Of a DNA stretch of 64,000 nucleotides, positions 7,312-16,951 are shown piece by piece. Under the pieces are notes generated by a model that saw only the letters and a program-made list of their open reading frames with translations, ran no database searches and had not been told where the DNA came from. The stretch's first letter is position 1. Each line of letters begins with the position of its first letter. Origin of the DNA: Streptomyces sp. SAI-135 (GTDB lineage Bacteria; Actinomycetota; Actinomycetes; Streptomycetales; Streptomycetaceae). The stretch lies in the NCBI RefSeq assembly GCF_029893805.1, contig NZ_JARXYP010000002.1:1736001-1800000 (forward strand), given 5' to 3'. Made by a program: the position numbers and the translations under genes.

Positions 7312-10304
7312 CGACCGTCCCCCTTAGTCGTTCGTTGTGGTGCTGTGCCGCCGGACGGGTCGTCGCCCCCGGCGTTCTCCTCACGGCCGCGCTGCCAGCC
7401 CCGCTGGAGCGAGGCCATGCGGCTGCGTACCTCGTCGGCGTCCCGCTCGGCGGGCTCCGCCCGGTTCTTGGGCCGCTCCGGGGCCTGCTTGAGCTGGGGG
7501 GCCAGGTTGGCCTGGCGTACCCGGCGGGGCAGCGGGGCGGAGCCGGATGCGGCCTCCTGGGTCCCGCGGCCGGCCCCGAGGGGTGGCCTGCCCGAGCCGG
7601 ATGCCCCGGAGGTCCCGCGGGTGGGCTCGTCCCGACCGGGCCGCAGGAGGCCGCTCGGGGCCGAGTCGGTCACACCGTCGCCGGCGGGAGCGGACGTACC
7701 CGGGCCCGGCCCGCCGACGGGACCGGTGGCCGAGTCGTCCGAGGTCGGGCCGCTCGACGCGATCTCGGCACGCCGGGTGCGCCGGGGCAGGGCAGGAGCT
7801 TCGGGGGCCCCGCCGAATTGCCGGCTCGGGTGTGCCGCGGACGCCGGTGTCCCGGTCGACTCGTCGAGCCGGTCGGCCACGTCCGTGCTCCTGCGCAGGG
7901 CCGCGGCACGGCGGCGGCTCGGCAGCGTCGGAGGCTCGGAGCGCGCGGAATCCGGTCCCGCGGCTGGGGTGGTCTGCGACCGGGACGCGACCGGGCCGAT
8001 CGCCACCGGACGGTCCGGCTCCTCGCGACCCGTCCGCTCGTCGGTGACCGGGCGGCCGTGGGAGCTGACCAGCTTGGGCGTACGGCGGCGGGACAGGGAG
8101 ACCGGGGCGCCCGGACCGTCGTCGCCGATGTCCGCACCGTCGGCTGCGGGGTCTTCGTCGTCGACCTGGGCCAGGGAGCGGCGCGGCCGGAACAGTCCGC
8201 CGCGCTCGCTGTCCTCGGAATCGAGCACGCCCGGGAGGTCGTTCAGGGTGTCCAGGTCGACCGGAGCCTCCAGTTCGACCGGGCCGTCCAGGATCGCGGG
8301 CGGCAGCTGGCCCGTGCCCCGGGTGAGCGAGACGCGCTGCGCCGCCTCCAGTTCGGCCTCCTTCGACGGCCGGGGGCGGTCGAGGCGGAAGCCGATGCCG
8401 TTGGTGTCGGGGACGTCGTCCGTCAGCAGCGCGTCGGGGATGAAGACGACCGCCGTCGTGCCGCCGTACGGCGAGGGTTGCAGCGAGACCCTGACGTTCT
8501 GCCGCTGGGCGAGCCGGCTGACCACGAACAGGCCCAGCCGGTCGGTGTCGGACAGCTCGAACTCCGGTGTCTCGGCGAGCCGGAGGTTGGCGTCCAGCAG
8601 CGCGTCGGCGGCCATGCCGAGCCCGCGGTCGTGGATCTCCAGGGTGAAGCCGTTGGCCACGCGTTCGCCCAGGACCTGGACGGCGGTGTGCGGCGGGGAG
8701 AACACCGTGGCGTTCTCCAGGAGTTCGGCCACCAGATGGGTGAGGTCGGCGACGGCCGGGCCGGTCACGGCCACCCTGGGCAGCCTGCGGACCTCGATGC
8801 GCTCGTAGTCCTCGACCTCGGCGACGGCGGCGCGGACGACGTCCATGAGCTGGACGGGTTTGCGCCACTGCCGGGAGGGGGCCGCGCCGGAGAGGATCAC
8901 CAGGCCCTCGGCGTGCCGGCGCATACGGGTCGTGAGGTGGTCGAGGCGGAACAGGTCGGCGAGTTCGTCGGTGTCCTCGGTGCGCCGCTCCATGGTGTCG
9001 AGCAGGGTGAGCTGCTTGTGCAGCAGAACCTGGCTGCGACGGGCGAGGTTGACGAAGACCTCGGAGACCCCGGCGCGCAACTCGGCCTGTTTGACGGCGG
9101 CTTCGACGGCGGCGCGCTGGAGGGTGTTGAGGGCCTGGCCGACCTCGCCCATCTCGTTCTTGTCGTACTCCAGGCGCGGGACCTCGGTCTCGACGTCGAC
9201 CTGTTCGCCCACCGACAGGCGGCGCATCACACTGGGCAGCCGGACGCCGGAGGCCTCGTGGGCCTCCAGACGCAGTTGCCTCAGGTCGCGGATCAGGCCG
9301 CGGCCGACGCGCACGGAGAGCACGAGCGAGAAGAGCAGGGCGATCAGACCGAGGACGCCGACGGCGGCCGCCTTGACGATGACGCCCATCGCGTCGGGCC
9401 GGACGCGGTCCTGGAGGCGGTCGCCCGCCTGGTCGTCCAGCTTGGCGAGTTCGTCGAGCACCGTGCCCGCGGCGGTGTCCCAGCTCTTGGCGCTGACGCC
9501 GGCGTCCGTGCCGGGCTCCGCGGTGGAGACGGACTGCTCGGCGGAGCGCAGCGGGGCGGTGCCGGCGTTCTTCCAGAAGCGCTCGTAGCGCTCGCGCTCC
9601 GAGGCCGGCAGCACGCCCAGGCTGACGTCGTACATCAGGGTCCGCTGGGCGACCAGGTCGGAGACGTCGCGGATCTCGTCGCGGGTGAGCTTGCCCACCA
9701 CGAGGGCGGATCCGAGCAGGGCGTCCTCGCGGGAGAGCAGTTCGCGGGCCCGGGTGATGTTGACCAACGCCCGTGCCTGCTTGTCCAGTTCCACGCTGTC
9801 GATGCCGTCGAGGGTGGCGAGGAGGGCGTAGGCGGGGTCGACCAGGCGGTTGTACTGGTCGAGGGCCTGGATCCTGGAGAGGGTGCCGTCCTCGACGCTG
9901 CGGCGCAGCGAGTCGATGCCGTCGAAGGCGTCCAGGACGGCGGTGAGGCGCTCGTCGTCGTCCTGGTCGATGCCGTCGCGGACATCGGGATCGCGTGCGC
10001 CCCGGCGGAACTCGGCGATGGCGTCGTCCGAGGCGCTCCTCGTGCTGCGCAGCGCGGACAGGGCGTCCGAGGCACGTGGATCGGCCAGGTAGACCAGGGT
10101 CTGGCGGCGTTCCTGCTGGAGCACGCGCACGGTGTCCTCAATGGGATACCCGAGCTTCTCCGTGACGGTCGAGACCTGGAAGAGCTGGGCGACCTCACGT
10201 CCCGTCAGTACCGTGGCGAAGCCCCACACCGCGATCAGGGACACCAGCGGCACGAGAAGCAGCGCCACGATCTTCCGGCGGATCGACTTCCCGCGAAAGC
10301 GCAT
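7308..10304 (-). CDS. cvnA: Conservon sensor histidine-kinase-like protein CvnA
   Basis: A 998-residue membrane protein. It has a transmembrane helix near residues 12-35, an extracytoplasmic nitrate/nitrite-sensor-like helical domain, a second membrane helix near 335, then HAMP-like and dimerisation helices (HKQLTLLDTMERR). An HATPase domain follows with N-box HLVAELLENATVFSPP and G-box DRGLGM. About 330 C-terminal residues are low-complexity, rich in Pro, Ser, Gly and Arg. The ATG at 10304 follows a strong GGGGAGG site; an upstream in-frame ATG gives an implausible N-terminus. It heads the conservon operon. Histidine phosphorylation is not established for CvnA proteins. Confidence 0.94.
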   Translation of the reverse strand: MRFRGKSIRRKIVALLLVPLVSLIAVWGFATVLTGREVAQLFQVSTVTEKLGYPIEDTVRVLQQERRQTLVYLADPRASDALSALRSTRSASDDAIAEFRRGARDPDVRDGIDQDDDERLTAVLDAFDGIDSLRRSVEDGTLSRIQALDQYNRLVDPAYALLATLDGIDSVELDKQARALVNITRARELLSREDALLGSALVVGKLTRDEIRDVSDLVAQRTLMYDVSLGVLPASERERYERFWKNAGTAPLRSAEQSVSTAEPGTDAGVSAKSWDTAAGTVLDELAKLDDQAGDRLQDRVRPDAMGVIVKAAAVGVLGLIALLFSLVLSVRVGRGLIRDLRQLRLEAHEASGVRLPSVMRRLSVGEQVDVETEVPRLEYDKNEMGEVGQALNTLQRAAVEAAVKQAELRAGVSEVFVNLARRSQVLLHKQLTLLDTMERRTEDTDELADLFRLDHLTTRMRRHAEGLVILSGAAPSRQWRKPVQLMDVVRAAVAEVEDYERIEVRRLPRVAVTGPAVADLTHLVAELLENATVFSPPHTAVQVLGERVANGFTLEIHDRGLGMAADALLDANLRLAETPEFELSDTDRLGLFVVSRLAQRQNVRVSLQPSPYGGTTAVVFIPDALLTDDVPDTNGIGFRLDRPRPSKEAELEAAQRVSLTRGTGQLPPAILDGPVELEAPVDLDTLNDLPGVLDSEDSERGGLFRPRRSLAQVDDEDPAADGADIGDDGPGAPVSLSRRRTPKLVSSHGRPVTDERTGREEPDRPVAIGPVASRSQTTPAAGPDSARSEPPTLPSRRRAAALRRSTDVADRLDESTGTPASAAHPSRQFGGAPEAPALPRRTRRAEIASSGPTSDDSATGPVGGPGPGTSAPAGDGVTDSAPSGLLRPGRDEPTRGTSGASGSGRPPLGAGRGTQEAASGSAPLPRRVRQANLAPQLKQAPERPKNRAEPAERDADEVRSRMASLQRGWQRGREENAGGDDPSGGTAPQRTTKGDGR

Positions 10305-10735
10305 GGCCTCCCCCAGCTCGACCCCCGCCGGCCGGGGGTACACATGTACGTCAACAAACGGCGCGAGCCTACTACCGACGCACACGTAACTCGAAGCTGC
10401 GTCCGGAATCCGAACCTCCGCACAGCTGACGCGACATGGGGAGTTCTCCTCCCATTACGGGAGATTGCCTCCTGTCACCAGGTGGGTCGGGTCGGACCGG
10501 AACCGACCTACCAGGGCGGGGGGTTGGCTGGATTTTTTCGTTTCTTTGACGTCGCGGGGGAATCTTGAAGAGGTCTTGTTCGTCCTTCTCTTCGGGAAAT
10601 GGCGGTGGATTCGGCCACAGGAGCCGCATCTGCAACTGGGCGGCGTAAAGCAGCGCAAGCCGGGCAGCCACCTTTGAAGCCCGGTCCACTGACACCGGGA
10701 CCAGGGATCTGCCGGCGGTGGGGAGTGACACGGTG
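10305..10735. promoter_or_regulatory. Structured divergent region between cvnA and membrane gene
   Basis: 430 bp without a gene, expected to hold both divergent promoters. Hairpin CTCCC-N5-GGGAG is at 10449-10463. A 10-bp stem with one G:T pair is at 10481-10490 / 10503-10512, followed about 20 nt later by T6 (10533-10538). Two mutually exclusive hairpins occur on the plus strand: CCGGGC 10660-10665 with GCCCGG 10679-10684, and CCCGGT 10680-10685 with ACCGGG 10694-10699. The last lies just upstream of the ribosome site of the next gene. Function is inference. Confidence 0.45.
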
Positions 10736-11272
10736 ATGGGCACGGCGGAACGGCAGGAGGCGCCGGGAATCGGCGTGGAGACAGCGGGTCCGGCGGCGCC
10801 GCGGCGTCCAGAGGCGCGGATGCGCGGCATACCGGCTGGGCCGGACGTGCCGGGCGGGCGTGCCGCGGCCCGGGAGGAGCCGTACCGGCCATTGTGGGTC
10901 GAGGAACCCGCGCGCAGGCGCCGGCTGCCGGATCCGGTGCGGAACTCCGCGGTACGCGCGGTGCTCGTCATCGCGGTGACCCTGCTCCAGGCGATGGTGG
11001 CCTTCCTGTGCACCATGGCGGGTTCCTGGCTGGCGTTCCCGATGGTCCTCAGCAGCGTGGCGAGCACCGTGGTGGCCACCTGGGCCGCCCTGGACGTCTG
11101 GGTGACCCGCCAGGTGTGGAACCAGCGGCACGGCGTGGTGTCGACCCCGAGCAGCACGGCGCGTGCGCTGCGGCGTGAGCGCCGCAAGGCCCGGCGGCAG
11201 GCGCGGGCCACGGAACGGACCCAGGAGCGGATACGGCGTCAGGGCGGCACGGGGCGTCTGTCGCACTCGTGA
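10736..11272 (+). CDS. Small membrane protein with basic C-terminal tail
   Basis: About 178 residues, not recognised. A Pro/Gly/Arg-rich N-terminal 65 residues precedes two hydrophobic segments (AVRAVLVIAVTLLQAMVAFL and the AFPMVLSSVASTVVATWAAL region). The tail is very basic and probably helical (ALRRERRKARRQARATERTQ), which could contact nucleic acid, phospholipid or a partner. The ATG at 10736 has a GGGGAG about 10 nt upstream; GTG 10718 and GTG 10733 are alternatives. It converges on the SMC operon, sharing a terminator, and has no obvious operon partner. Confidence 0.7.
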   Translation: MGTAERQEAPGIGVETAGPAAPRRPEARMRGIPAGPDVPGGRAAAREEPYRPLWVEEPARRRRLPDPVRNSAVRAVLVIAVTLLQAMVAFLCTMAGSWLAFPMVLSSVASTVVATWAALDVWVTRQVWNQRHGVVSTPSSTARALRRERRKARRQARATERTQERIRRQGGTGRLSHS

Positions 11273-11277
11273 GCCCG

Positions 11278-11306
11278 GCGGGGCCGCACCGCGGTCGCGG
11301 CCCCGC
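11278..11306. terminator. Bidirectional hairpin terminator
   Basis: Perfect 10-bp stem GCGGGGCCGC (11278-11287) / GCGGCCCCGC (11297-11306) with a 9-nt loop, in the 39-bp space between two convergent genes. Confidence 0.8.
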
Positions 11307-11311
11307 GGCGC

Positions 11312-14300
11312 TCAGGGAGTCACGGGCGCCGGACGCTTGAACATCCGCGTCGCCGTGATCTCGCTGTGTCCCGCCTCGTCCGCCTGCGGCTGCTGCGGAA
11401 GGCCCGGGCGGAGGTGTTCCTCCACGCTGATGTACTTCAGGCCGGCCCTCAGGTCCGCGTCATTGCGCAGCCGGATGACCAGGGGGAACTCGGCGAGGGC
11501 CGTCGTGTCGAACAAGCCGGTGGTGTACAGGAGCTGCACACCCAGCGCGTCGGACACGGCCCGCTGGAGCTCCAGCAGATACGTCGCGTTGGCCCGCCCG
11601 ATCGGGTTGTCCAGGAACAGCGTGCCGGCGTGCCGGTGCTTGTTCCGCCCCCGGTCGTTGGACCGCAGGGCCGCCATCGTGCAGTACAGCGCGATGGCCG
11701 CCGTCAGCAGCTGACCACCGGAGAACACGTCGCCCATCTGCCCCACGGGCACCCGCTCGGCGCGCAGTACGGCGTCCGGCTTGAGGATCTCGACGGCCAC
11801 GCCCTTCGGCTGGAGCGCCGCCGCGACTCCGCGCAGCAGCAGGGACATCCCGTCGCGCCGCAGGTCGGAGTTCTTCTTCACCGCGGCCCTGGTCGCCTCG
11901 TCGATGACCTCGCCGAGCCGCTCGGTGAGCGTCGCCTGGTCGGGTTCCTCGAAGCGGATCCGCAGGAACTCCTGCCCGGACCACTCGCCGAGCCCCTCGG
12001 GCAGCCGGGACAGCCGCTGGGCGGACCTGAGGGTGGCCAGCGCGGACTCCACGAGCCCCCGCAGCCGGTCCACGATCGAGTCCCGGTTCCGCTCCAGCTG
12101 CGCCAACTCGTCGGTCAGCACCCGCAGTCGGGGCGCGAAGGCGTCCGCCCACTTCTGCGCGTGCTCGGGCAGCGCGGACGCGGGCAGCTCCCGGATCTGC
12201 TGCCGTGCGGGGGTGCGGACCTGCTCGTAGCGCGTGGAGTTGGCGTGCCGGACCAGGACGTCACTGGCCTCGCGCACGGCGGCCTCGGCGGCGGAGAGGT
12301 CGGCGGCGCAGCCACGCAGCGACCGGCGGGCCTCGGCGGCGGCCCGCCGGGCCTCCTCGGGGCTGCCCGGGTACGGCTCCTGCTCGTCCTGCTCGTCCTC
12401 CATGGCGTGCTCGCGCAGCAGGTCGCGGAGCATCGCGGCGATCTCGTCGAAGCCGCCCGCCGCGTCCTCGGCGGCCCGGTGGGAACCGAGCAGCTCCGCG
12501 TGCGCCTCCCTGGCCTGCACCAACGCCTCGGTGCGGGAGGCGAGTTCGGCGGTGGCCGTGCGCAGCAGCGCCTGTGCGTGCTCGGCGTCGCGCGGCTCCA
12601 GCTCCGGCGACAGCTCGGTGTGCGCCTCGCCGTCCTCGGGTGCGTGCCGCTCCGCCTCGCCTCGCAGCCGGCCGAGCTGCTCGCTCGCGGTGGACATACG
12701 GGTCTCCAGGAGCTGCACCAACTCCTCGGCACGGGCTGCCGCGGCCTGCCGGGAGGGCCCGTCGGAGCCGTCCGGCGACTGGAGCAGCTGCTCCGCGCGG
12801 GTGCGGACCTTGTTGCTCAGCCGGTCCAGTTCGGCTAGGGCCGCGCTCTCGTCGCTCTCCGCCCTCGCCTGCTCGGCCCGCAGGTCGGCGCCGACGCCCA
12901 CCTTCTCGTACAGCTGCGAGGCGGCACGGTAGGCCTCGCGCAGGGCGGGCAGGGACGCCTTGGAGGCTTCCGGGGCACTGTCCGGTACGTCGTCGGGGGC
13001 GCCGGCGATCTCGGCGCGCTCGGCGCGCAGCGCACGCGCGGTGCGGCGGGCGTCGTCGGCGGCCCGCTGGGCCCCGCGCCGGTCCTCGTCGGCGGCCCGG
13101 GCGCGGTCCAGGCAGGTCTGGGCACGGGCTTCCGACTCGGTGGCCTCGTCGGCCAGTTCGCGCAGCTTGGCCTGCCAGCCGGCCCGCTCGCGCAGCCGGT
13201 AGGCCAGTCCGGCCAGGGCGTCGGCGGCGCGCCGGGCCTTCTGGGCGGCCTCCTGTCGCTCGTCGCGCGTCTGGGCGGCCTCCGCGGCGGCCTCGTCGGC
13301 CTCCGCCCGCACCGTGCGCGCCTCGGCCAGCTCGGCCTCCGCCTCCTCGGCGAAGGCGCGCGTGTCCCGGGCGGCCTGCGCCAGTTCGACGAGCCGGCCG
13401 GCCGGACAGCCGGTGCGCCAGGAGGCGAGCCGGGCGGCCAGTTCACGGTCCTTGCCGAGGCGGGCCGCGAGCGACCTGATCTCCTCGTCCCGCTCACCGG
13501 CCCGCGCGCGCAGTGCCTGGCGCTCCTCGTCGGCGGCGTGTTCGTCGTGCATGGCCGGGTTCGGCGGTACGAGGAAGACGTCACCGCTGTCCGACTCGGG
13601 GGCCGGGGTGGGTGCGAGGAGGGCGGACGCCGTGCCCACGGCGACGGCGGACCGCGGGAGCAGGGCCGCGTCGTTCAGGGCCTCGCGGGCACGCGCGTGG
13701 GTGTCGGGGTCGGTGATGATGACACCGTCGACCAGTTCGGGCCGGGCCGCCAGCACGCGCGCGTGGTCGGTGGGATCGACCGCCTGGGCGAGATAGCGCC
13801 AGCCGGGCAGGGCGGGGATGCCGTTCTCCCCGAGGAACTCGACCGTGGCCAGTACGTCCGGCCCCGGGGGCAGGAGTCCGCCGTCACCGAGCGCGCCGAG
13901 GATCCGGGAGTCGTCGGCGGCGGCCGTGCGCAGTTCGAAGAGCTGGCGTTCGGCCGAGGAGACGGAGTCGTCGAGCAGCTCCCGCAGTTCGTCGGCGAAG
14001 CGGTCGAGGTCCTCGGGGGTGAGACCTGCGTCGGTGACGGCATCCTCGTGCCCGGCCGCGCCGCCCTTTCCGGTGTCCTCGGCGCCCGCGCGCTGCCCCG
14101 GTACTCCGGCGGGGACCCCGGAGTTCCCGGTCAGGCTGAGCAGCTCCGCGAGCCGCTCCTCCCCCGCCAGCCCCTCCGCCAGGCGCCGCTCGGCCTCGTA
14201 GGAGCGCGCTGCCGCCGTGGCCGCGTCCTCCGCGCGGGCGGCGGTGAGCTCGGCGCGGGATTCGGCGGCGGCCGCCTCGCGCGCGTGCTCGGCGGCCCGG

Positions 14301-15970
14301 TTCGACGCCTCGCGGGCGGCGTCCCAGGCGGCGACCGCGGTCTTCTCGGCGTCGCTCGCGGCGAGGGCCGCGCGGGCCGGGTCGGCGTCGGGCGCGCTGT
14401 CGTCGAGCCAGCCCGCGCGGACCGCCTCGGCGGTCTCCTGCTCGACCTCGCTCAGCCGCTGGCGCAGATGCCCGATCTCACTGCGGGCGCGCTGTGCCTC
14501 GGTGGCGGCCGCGGTGGAGTCCCGGTACGCGGACTCGCCGACCTCCTGGAGGGCCGCGGACCGCTCCTCCTCTTCGTTGGCGAGCGTCTCGGCGCTTTCG
14601 GCGGCCGCGTGCAGGGCGCGGACGAGATCGACGGCGGCCTTGGCGCGGGCGGCGAGCGCGGGGGCCGCGTCCCGCTCGGCCTCCTGGATGGCGGCGGCCA
14701 CGCGCGCGACCCGGTCCGCGGCGGCCCGGTGCCGCAGTACGGCCTCGGCGGCCTGCCAGGCGGAGTGCAGCGTGCGTGCCTCGGCCAGCTCACGCTTCTG
14801 GGCCGCGGCCGCCTTCTCGGCGGCGGCGAGCGCCAGGGAGGCGTGCCGGTAGGCGAGTTCGGCGGCGATCAGCGCACTGCGCTCCCGGCCCGCCTCGGCG
14901 TGGGTGACGGCGTACGCGGCGGCGGTGACCCGCTGGGCCAGGTCCGCCGCCCGCACCCGCTCCTGGACACCGCGGGCGGACAGCCGGCGGGCCAGCGTCC
15001 GGGTACGTCGCTCGGCGCCCGCGTGGATGTCACGCGCGCGTGAGCGCGACTCGGCGGCCTCGACGATCCGGCCCAGCAGGTCCACGGACCCGGCGGTGAA
15101 GTCCCGTTCGGCGATGAGTTCGGCGCGTCGGCCGAGCTTGTTGCCAAACCCGCTGACCAGGTCGGCGAGCCCGTCGGTGTCACGGGTGTCGGTCACGGCA
15201 CGCAGCAGAAGGTCGGTGAAGTCGGAGTCCTTCTTCACGGCGAACAGCCCGGCGGCTTCGCCCTCGTCGGCGTTCATCTCGCGCTGGTAGCGGAAGAGTT
15301 CGGGGTCCAGACCGAGGTCGCCGAGGTGCTCGATCCAGCGGTCGTGGATCTCCTCCCAGTGCACCTCCAGGTGCGGGTACGCCTTGCCGGCCTCGGTGAG
15401 GGCGTCCCGGAAGCCCTTCATGGTGCGGCGGCGGCCCTGCGCGGCCGACTGGCCCTCGGCGGGCGGCCGTACGGCGGTGGACTCGGCGACGGGCAGGTTG
15501 TCGAGGCTGAGTCCCGGACCGGGCCGGAAGGAGTACCAGGCCTCGGCGAACTTCCGCGGGTCGTTGGAGACCTGGCGCCCCCGCCACTCGCTGACCTTGC
15601 CGACGACGACGCACTCCCCGGTCAGGGTGTGCTGCCACTCCAGGGCCACGTGCCCGCAGTCGTCCGCCAGCAGGAACTTGCGCAGCACACCGGAACTGGC
15701 GCCGCCCAGGGTGTTGCGGTGGCCGGGCAGCATCACCGAGAAGATCAGCTTGAGCAGCACCGACTTGCCGCCGCCGTTCTCCAGGAAGAGCACGCCGGCG
15801 GGCGCGGGGCGGCGCGGCGGGCCGACGGGCTCCTCCTCGAAGAACTCCGCCTGGGTGGGCGCGGGGTCGGGCACTTCCGCGCCGACGCCGCGCAGGTCAA
15901 GCACGGTGTCGGCGTAGCGCGCACCGGCGGGGCCGATGGAGTAGAGGCGGACCCGGGACAGCTCGTACAT
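11312..15970 (-). CDS. SMC/MukB-like ATPase of a condensin-type complex
   Basis: A 1552-residue protein built like an SMC/Rad50/MukB ATPase. The N-terminal head carries Walker A ENGGGKS at about residues 64-70. Two very long Ala/Glu/Arg-rich coiled coils flank a globular hinge-like middle (about 730-870: GWRYLAQAVDP, GVIITDPD). The C-terminal head carries the ABC signature FSGGQ and a Walker B FLDNPIG, where Asn replaces the usual catalytic Glu. Start ATG 15970 fits the head domain; an open extension upstream runs into the next gene and is rejected. It is the last gene of a three-gene unit whose partners look like a kleisin and a KITE subunit. The likely role is DNA loop organisation or plasmid/phage control; this is inference. 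It is distinct from housekeeping Smc in length and partners. Confidence 0.85.
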   Translation of the reverse strand: MYELSRVRLYSIGPAGARYADTVLDLRGVGAEVPDPAPTQAEFFEEEPVGPPRRPAPAGVLFLENGGGKSVLLKLIFSVMLPGHRNTLGGASSGVLRKFLLADDCGHVALEWQHTLTGECVVVGKVSEWRGRQVSNDPRKFAEAWYSFRPGPGLSLDNLPVAESTAVRPPAEGQSAAQGRRRTMKGFRDALTEAGKAYPHLEVHWEEIHDRWIEHLGDLGLDPELFRYQREMNADEGEAAGLFAVKKDSDFTDLLLRAVTDTRDTDGLADLVSGFGNKLGRRAELIAERDFTAGSVDLLGRIVEAAESRSRARDIHAGAERRTRTLARRLSARGVQERVRAADLAQRVTAAAYAVTHAEAGRERSALIAAELAYRHASLALAAAEKAAAAQKRELAEARTLHSAWQAAEAVLRHRAAADRVARVAAAIQEAERDAAPALAARAKAAVDLVRALHAAAESAETLANEEEERSAALQEVGESAYRDSTAAATEAQRARSEIGHLRQRLSEVEQETAEAVRAGWLDDSAPDADPARAALAASDAEKTAVAAWDAAREASNRAAEHAREAAAAESRAELTAARAEDAATAAARSYEAERRLAEGLAGEERLAELLSLTGNSGVPAGVPGQRAGAEDTGKGGAAGHEDAVTDAGLTPEDLDRFADELRELLDDSVSSAERQLFELRTAAADDSRILGALGDGGLLPPGPDVLATVEFLGENGIPALPGWRYLAQAVDPTDHARVLAARPELVDGVIITDPDTHARAREALNDAALLPRSAVAVGTASALLAPTPAPESDSGDVFLVPPNPAMHDEHAADEERQALRARAGERDEEIRSLAARLGKDRELAARLASWRTGCPAGRLVELAQAARDTRAFAEEAEAELAEARTVRAEADEAAAEAAQTRDERQEAAQKARRAADALAGLAYRLRERAGWQAKLRELADEATESEARAQTCLDRARAADEDRRGAQRAADDARRTARALRAERAEIAGAPDDVPDSAPEASKASLPALREAYRAASQLYEKVGVGADLRAEQARAESDESAALAELDRLSNKVRTRAEQLLQSPDGSDGPSRQAAAARAEELVQLLETRMSTASEQLGRLRGEAERHAPEDGEAHTELSPELEPRDAEHAQALLRTATAELASRTEALVQAREAHAELLGSHRAAEDAAGGFDEIAAMLRDLLREHAMEDEQDEQEPYPGSPEEARRAAAEARRSLRGCAADLSAAEAAVREASDVLVRHANSTRYEQVRTPARQQIRELPASALPEHAQKWADAFAPRLRVLTDELAQLERNRDSIVDRLRGLVESALATLRSAQRLSRLPEGLGEWSGQEFLRIRFEEPDQATLTERLGEVIDEATRAAVKKNSDLRRDGMSLLLRGVAAALQPKGVAVEILKPDAVLRAERVPVGQMGDVFSGGQLLTAAIALYCTMAALRSNDRGRNKHRHAGTLFLDNPIGRANATYLLELQRAVSDALGVQLLYTTGLFDTTALAEFPLVIRLRNDADLRAGLKYISVEEHLRPGLPQQPQADEAGHSEITATRMFKRPAPVTP

Positions 15971-16007
15971 GGCGGACTCTCGTAAGTCTTCGGCAGGTGG
16001 GGGGAGT

Positions 16008-16886
16008 TCAGGAGTGGAACGGCAGCCCGGCGTCGGCCGCCAGCTCCAGGTCGTCGCCGTCCTCGGGGGGCAGCAGGGTCGGTGTGCCGTCGGTGACCGG
16101 GACGATCCCCAGCTCCAGGAGTTCGGCCATGGCGGCGCTTCCGGCCATGTCCCGCACCTGGAGCTGGTAACGAGCCGTGGTCCGGTAGGTGCCGCCGTTG
16201 TCGTCCCCGGTGCGCTGGAGGAAGCCGGAGTCGGTGAGGAAGGCGGCGGCCTTGCCGACGATGCCGGTCGTGGACCCGGCGAGCCGGCGCGCGTCCTTGG
16301 TCGCGCCGGCCGCGCTGCGTCTGGCCCAGATCCGCCAGGCCGCCTCGAGCCCCGGCGCGTCCGTGGCCGGGTCGGTGTTCTCCCCGACCTCCTCGGCCCG
16401 CTCCTCCAGGCGGCGGCAGGCCTGTCGTACGAAGGCGTCGACGCCGTTGACCGAGACGCGCCCGATGTATCCGTCGTCGGCGAGGTCCTCGGGCCGCGGG
16501 AACGCCATGGCGGCCACGGCGAGATGGGCGAGGCCGTGCAGGAACCGGTCACCGCCGTCGGCGGACGTACGACGCGCGTAGTCCCCCATCCGCACCGCGA
16601 ACACGGAGTCCTCGGCGGCGGTCACGGCCATTCCCGCGCGCGGGGACACCTCCAGTACGACCAGCCCGAGTCCGGCGGCGACGGCGTCGGCGAGCCGCGC
16701 GAACGGCGGGTCCTCCCGGTAGCGCCGCAGCAGCTCGGCGTACTCCTGGTCCCGCGCGGGCTGCAGTTTGGGCTGGAGCCCGAAGGCGACGAGCCGAGCG
16801 GCGTCGGCGGCGTCGGCGGGGGTGACGGCGGCGGGCGCCGACGGGGTCGGGACCTCCGGGTCGCTCCACTCGACATGCTCACTCAC
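16008..16886 (-). CDS. KITE/MukE-like partner of SMC ATPase (putative)
   Basis: A 292-residue cytosolic protein of unknown function, not assignable by motif. After about 25 disordered residues it is mostly helical. The C-terminal third has a winged-helix-like pattern (VGKAAAFLTDSGFLQR, then GTYRTTARYQLQVRDM) typical of small regulators that dimerise and sit on kleisins (MukE, MksE, ScpB, JetB). It starts at GTG 16886 with AAGGAG 9 nt upstream, and lies 37 bp before the SMC-like gene. Position, size and fold pattern support a KITE role, but no catalytic motif is visible. This is a structural inference. Confidence 0.75.
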   Translation of the reverse strand: MSEHVEWSDPEVPTPSAPAAVTPADAADAARLVAFGLQPKLQPARDQEYAELLRRYREDPPFARLADAVAAGLGLVVLEVSPRAGMAVTAAEDSVFAVRMGDYARRTSADGGDRFLHGLAHLAVAAMAFPRPEDLADDGYIGRVSVNGVDAFVRQACRRLEERAEEVGENTDPATDAPGLEAAWRIWARRSAAGATKDARRLAGSTTGIVGKAAAFLTDSGFLQRTGDDNGGTYRTTARYQLQVRDMAGSAAMAELLELGIVPVTDGTPTLLPPEDGDDLELAADAGLPFHS

Positions 16887-16951
16887 GGCTGGAGCTCCTT
16901 GTCACGCTTGTGCTCACTCATGCTGCTTGCGGAGGGACTGACCTCACTCAT
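16883..16951 (-). CDS. Possible 22-codon leader ORF
   Basis: An ATG at 16951 opens a 22-residue frame, with an internal in-frame ATG at 16921. Its TGA overlaps the GTG start of the 292-residue gene (GTGA). The peptide contains MSEHKRDK, like the MSEH start of the gene behind it. It could couple translation or be a duplicated start region; it has no independent support as a protein. Confidence 0.3.
   Translation of the reverse strand: MSEVSPSASSMSEHKRDKELQP

Noticed and set aside
7302..10568. A 1088-residue plus-strand frame opposite cvnA
   Set aside because: Gly/Arg/Val-rich shadow of cvnA typical of high-GC DNA.
13538..15043. Long plus-strand frames opposite the SMC-like gene
   Set aside because: They mirror the coiled-coil codons and have no domain or ribosome site.
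11312..16552. A 1746-residue open frame for the SMC-like gene
   Set aside because: The first 194 residues are antisense-like low-complexity peptide that overlaps the 292-residue gene; the real head domain starts at 15970.
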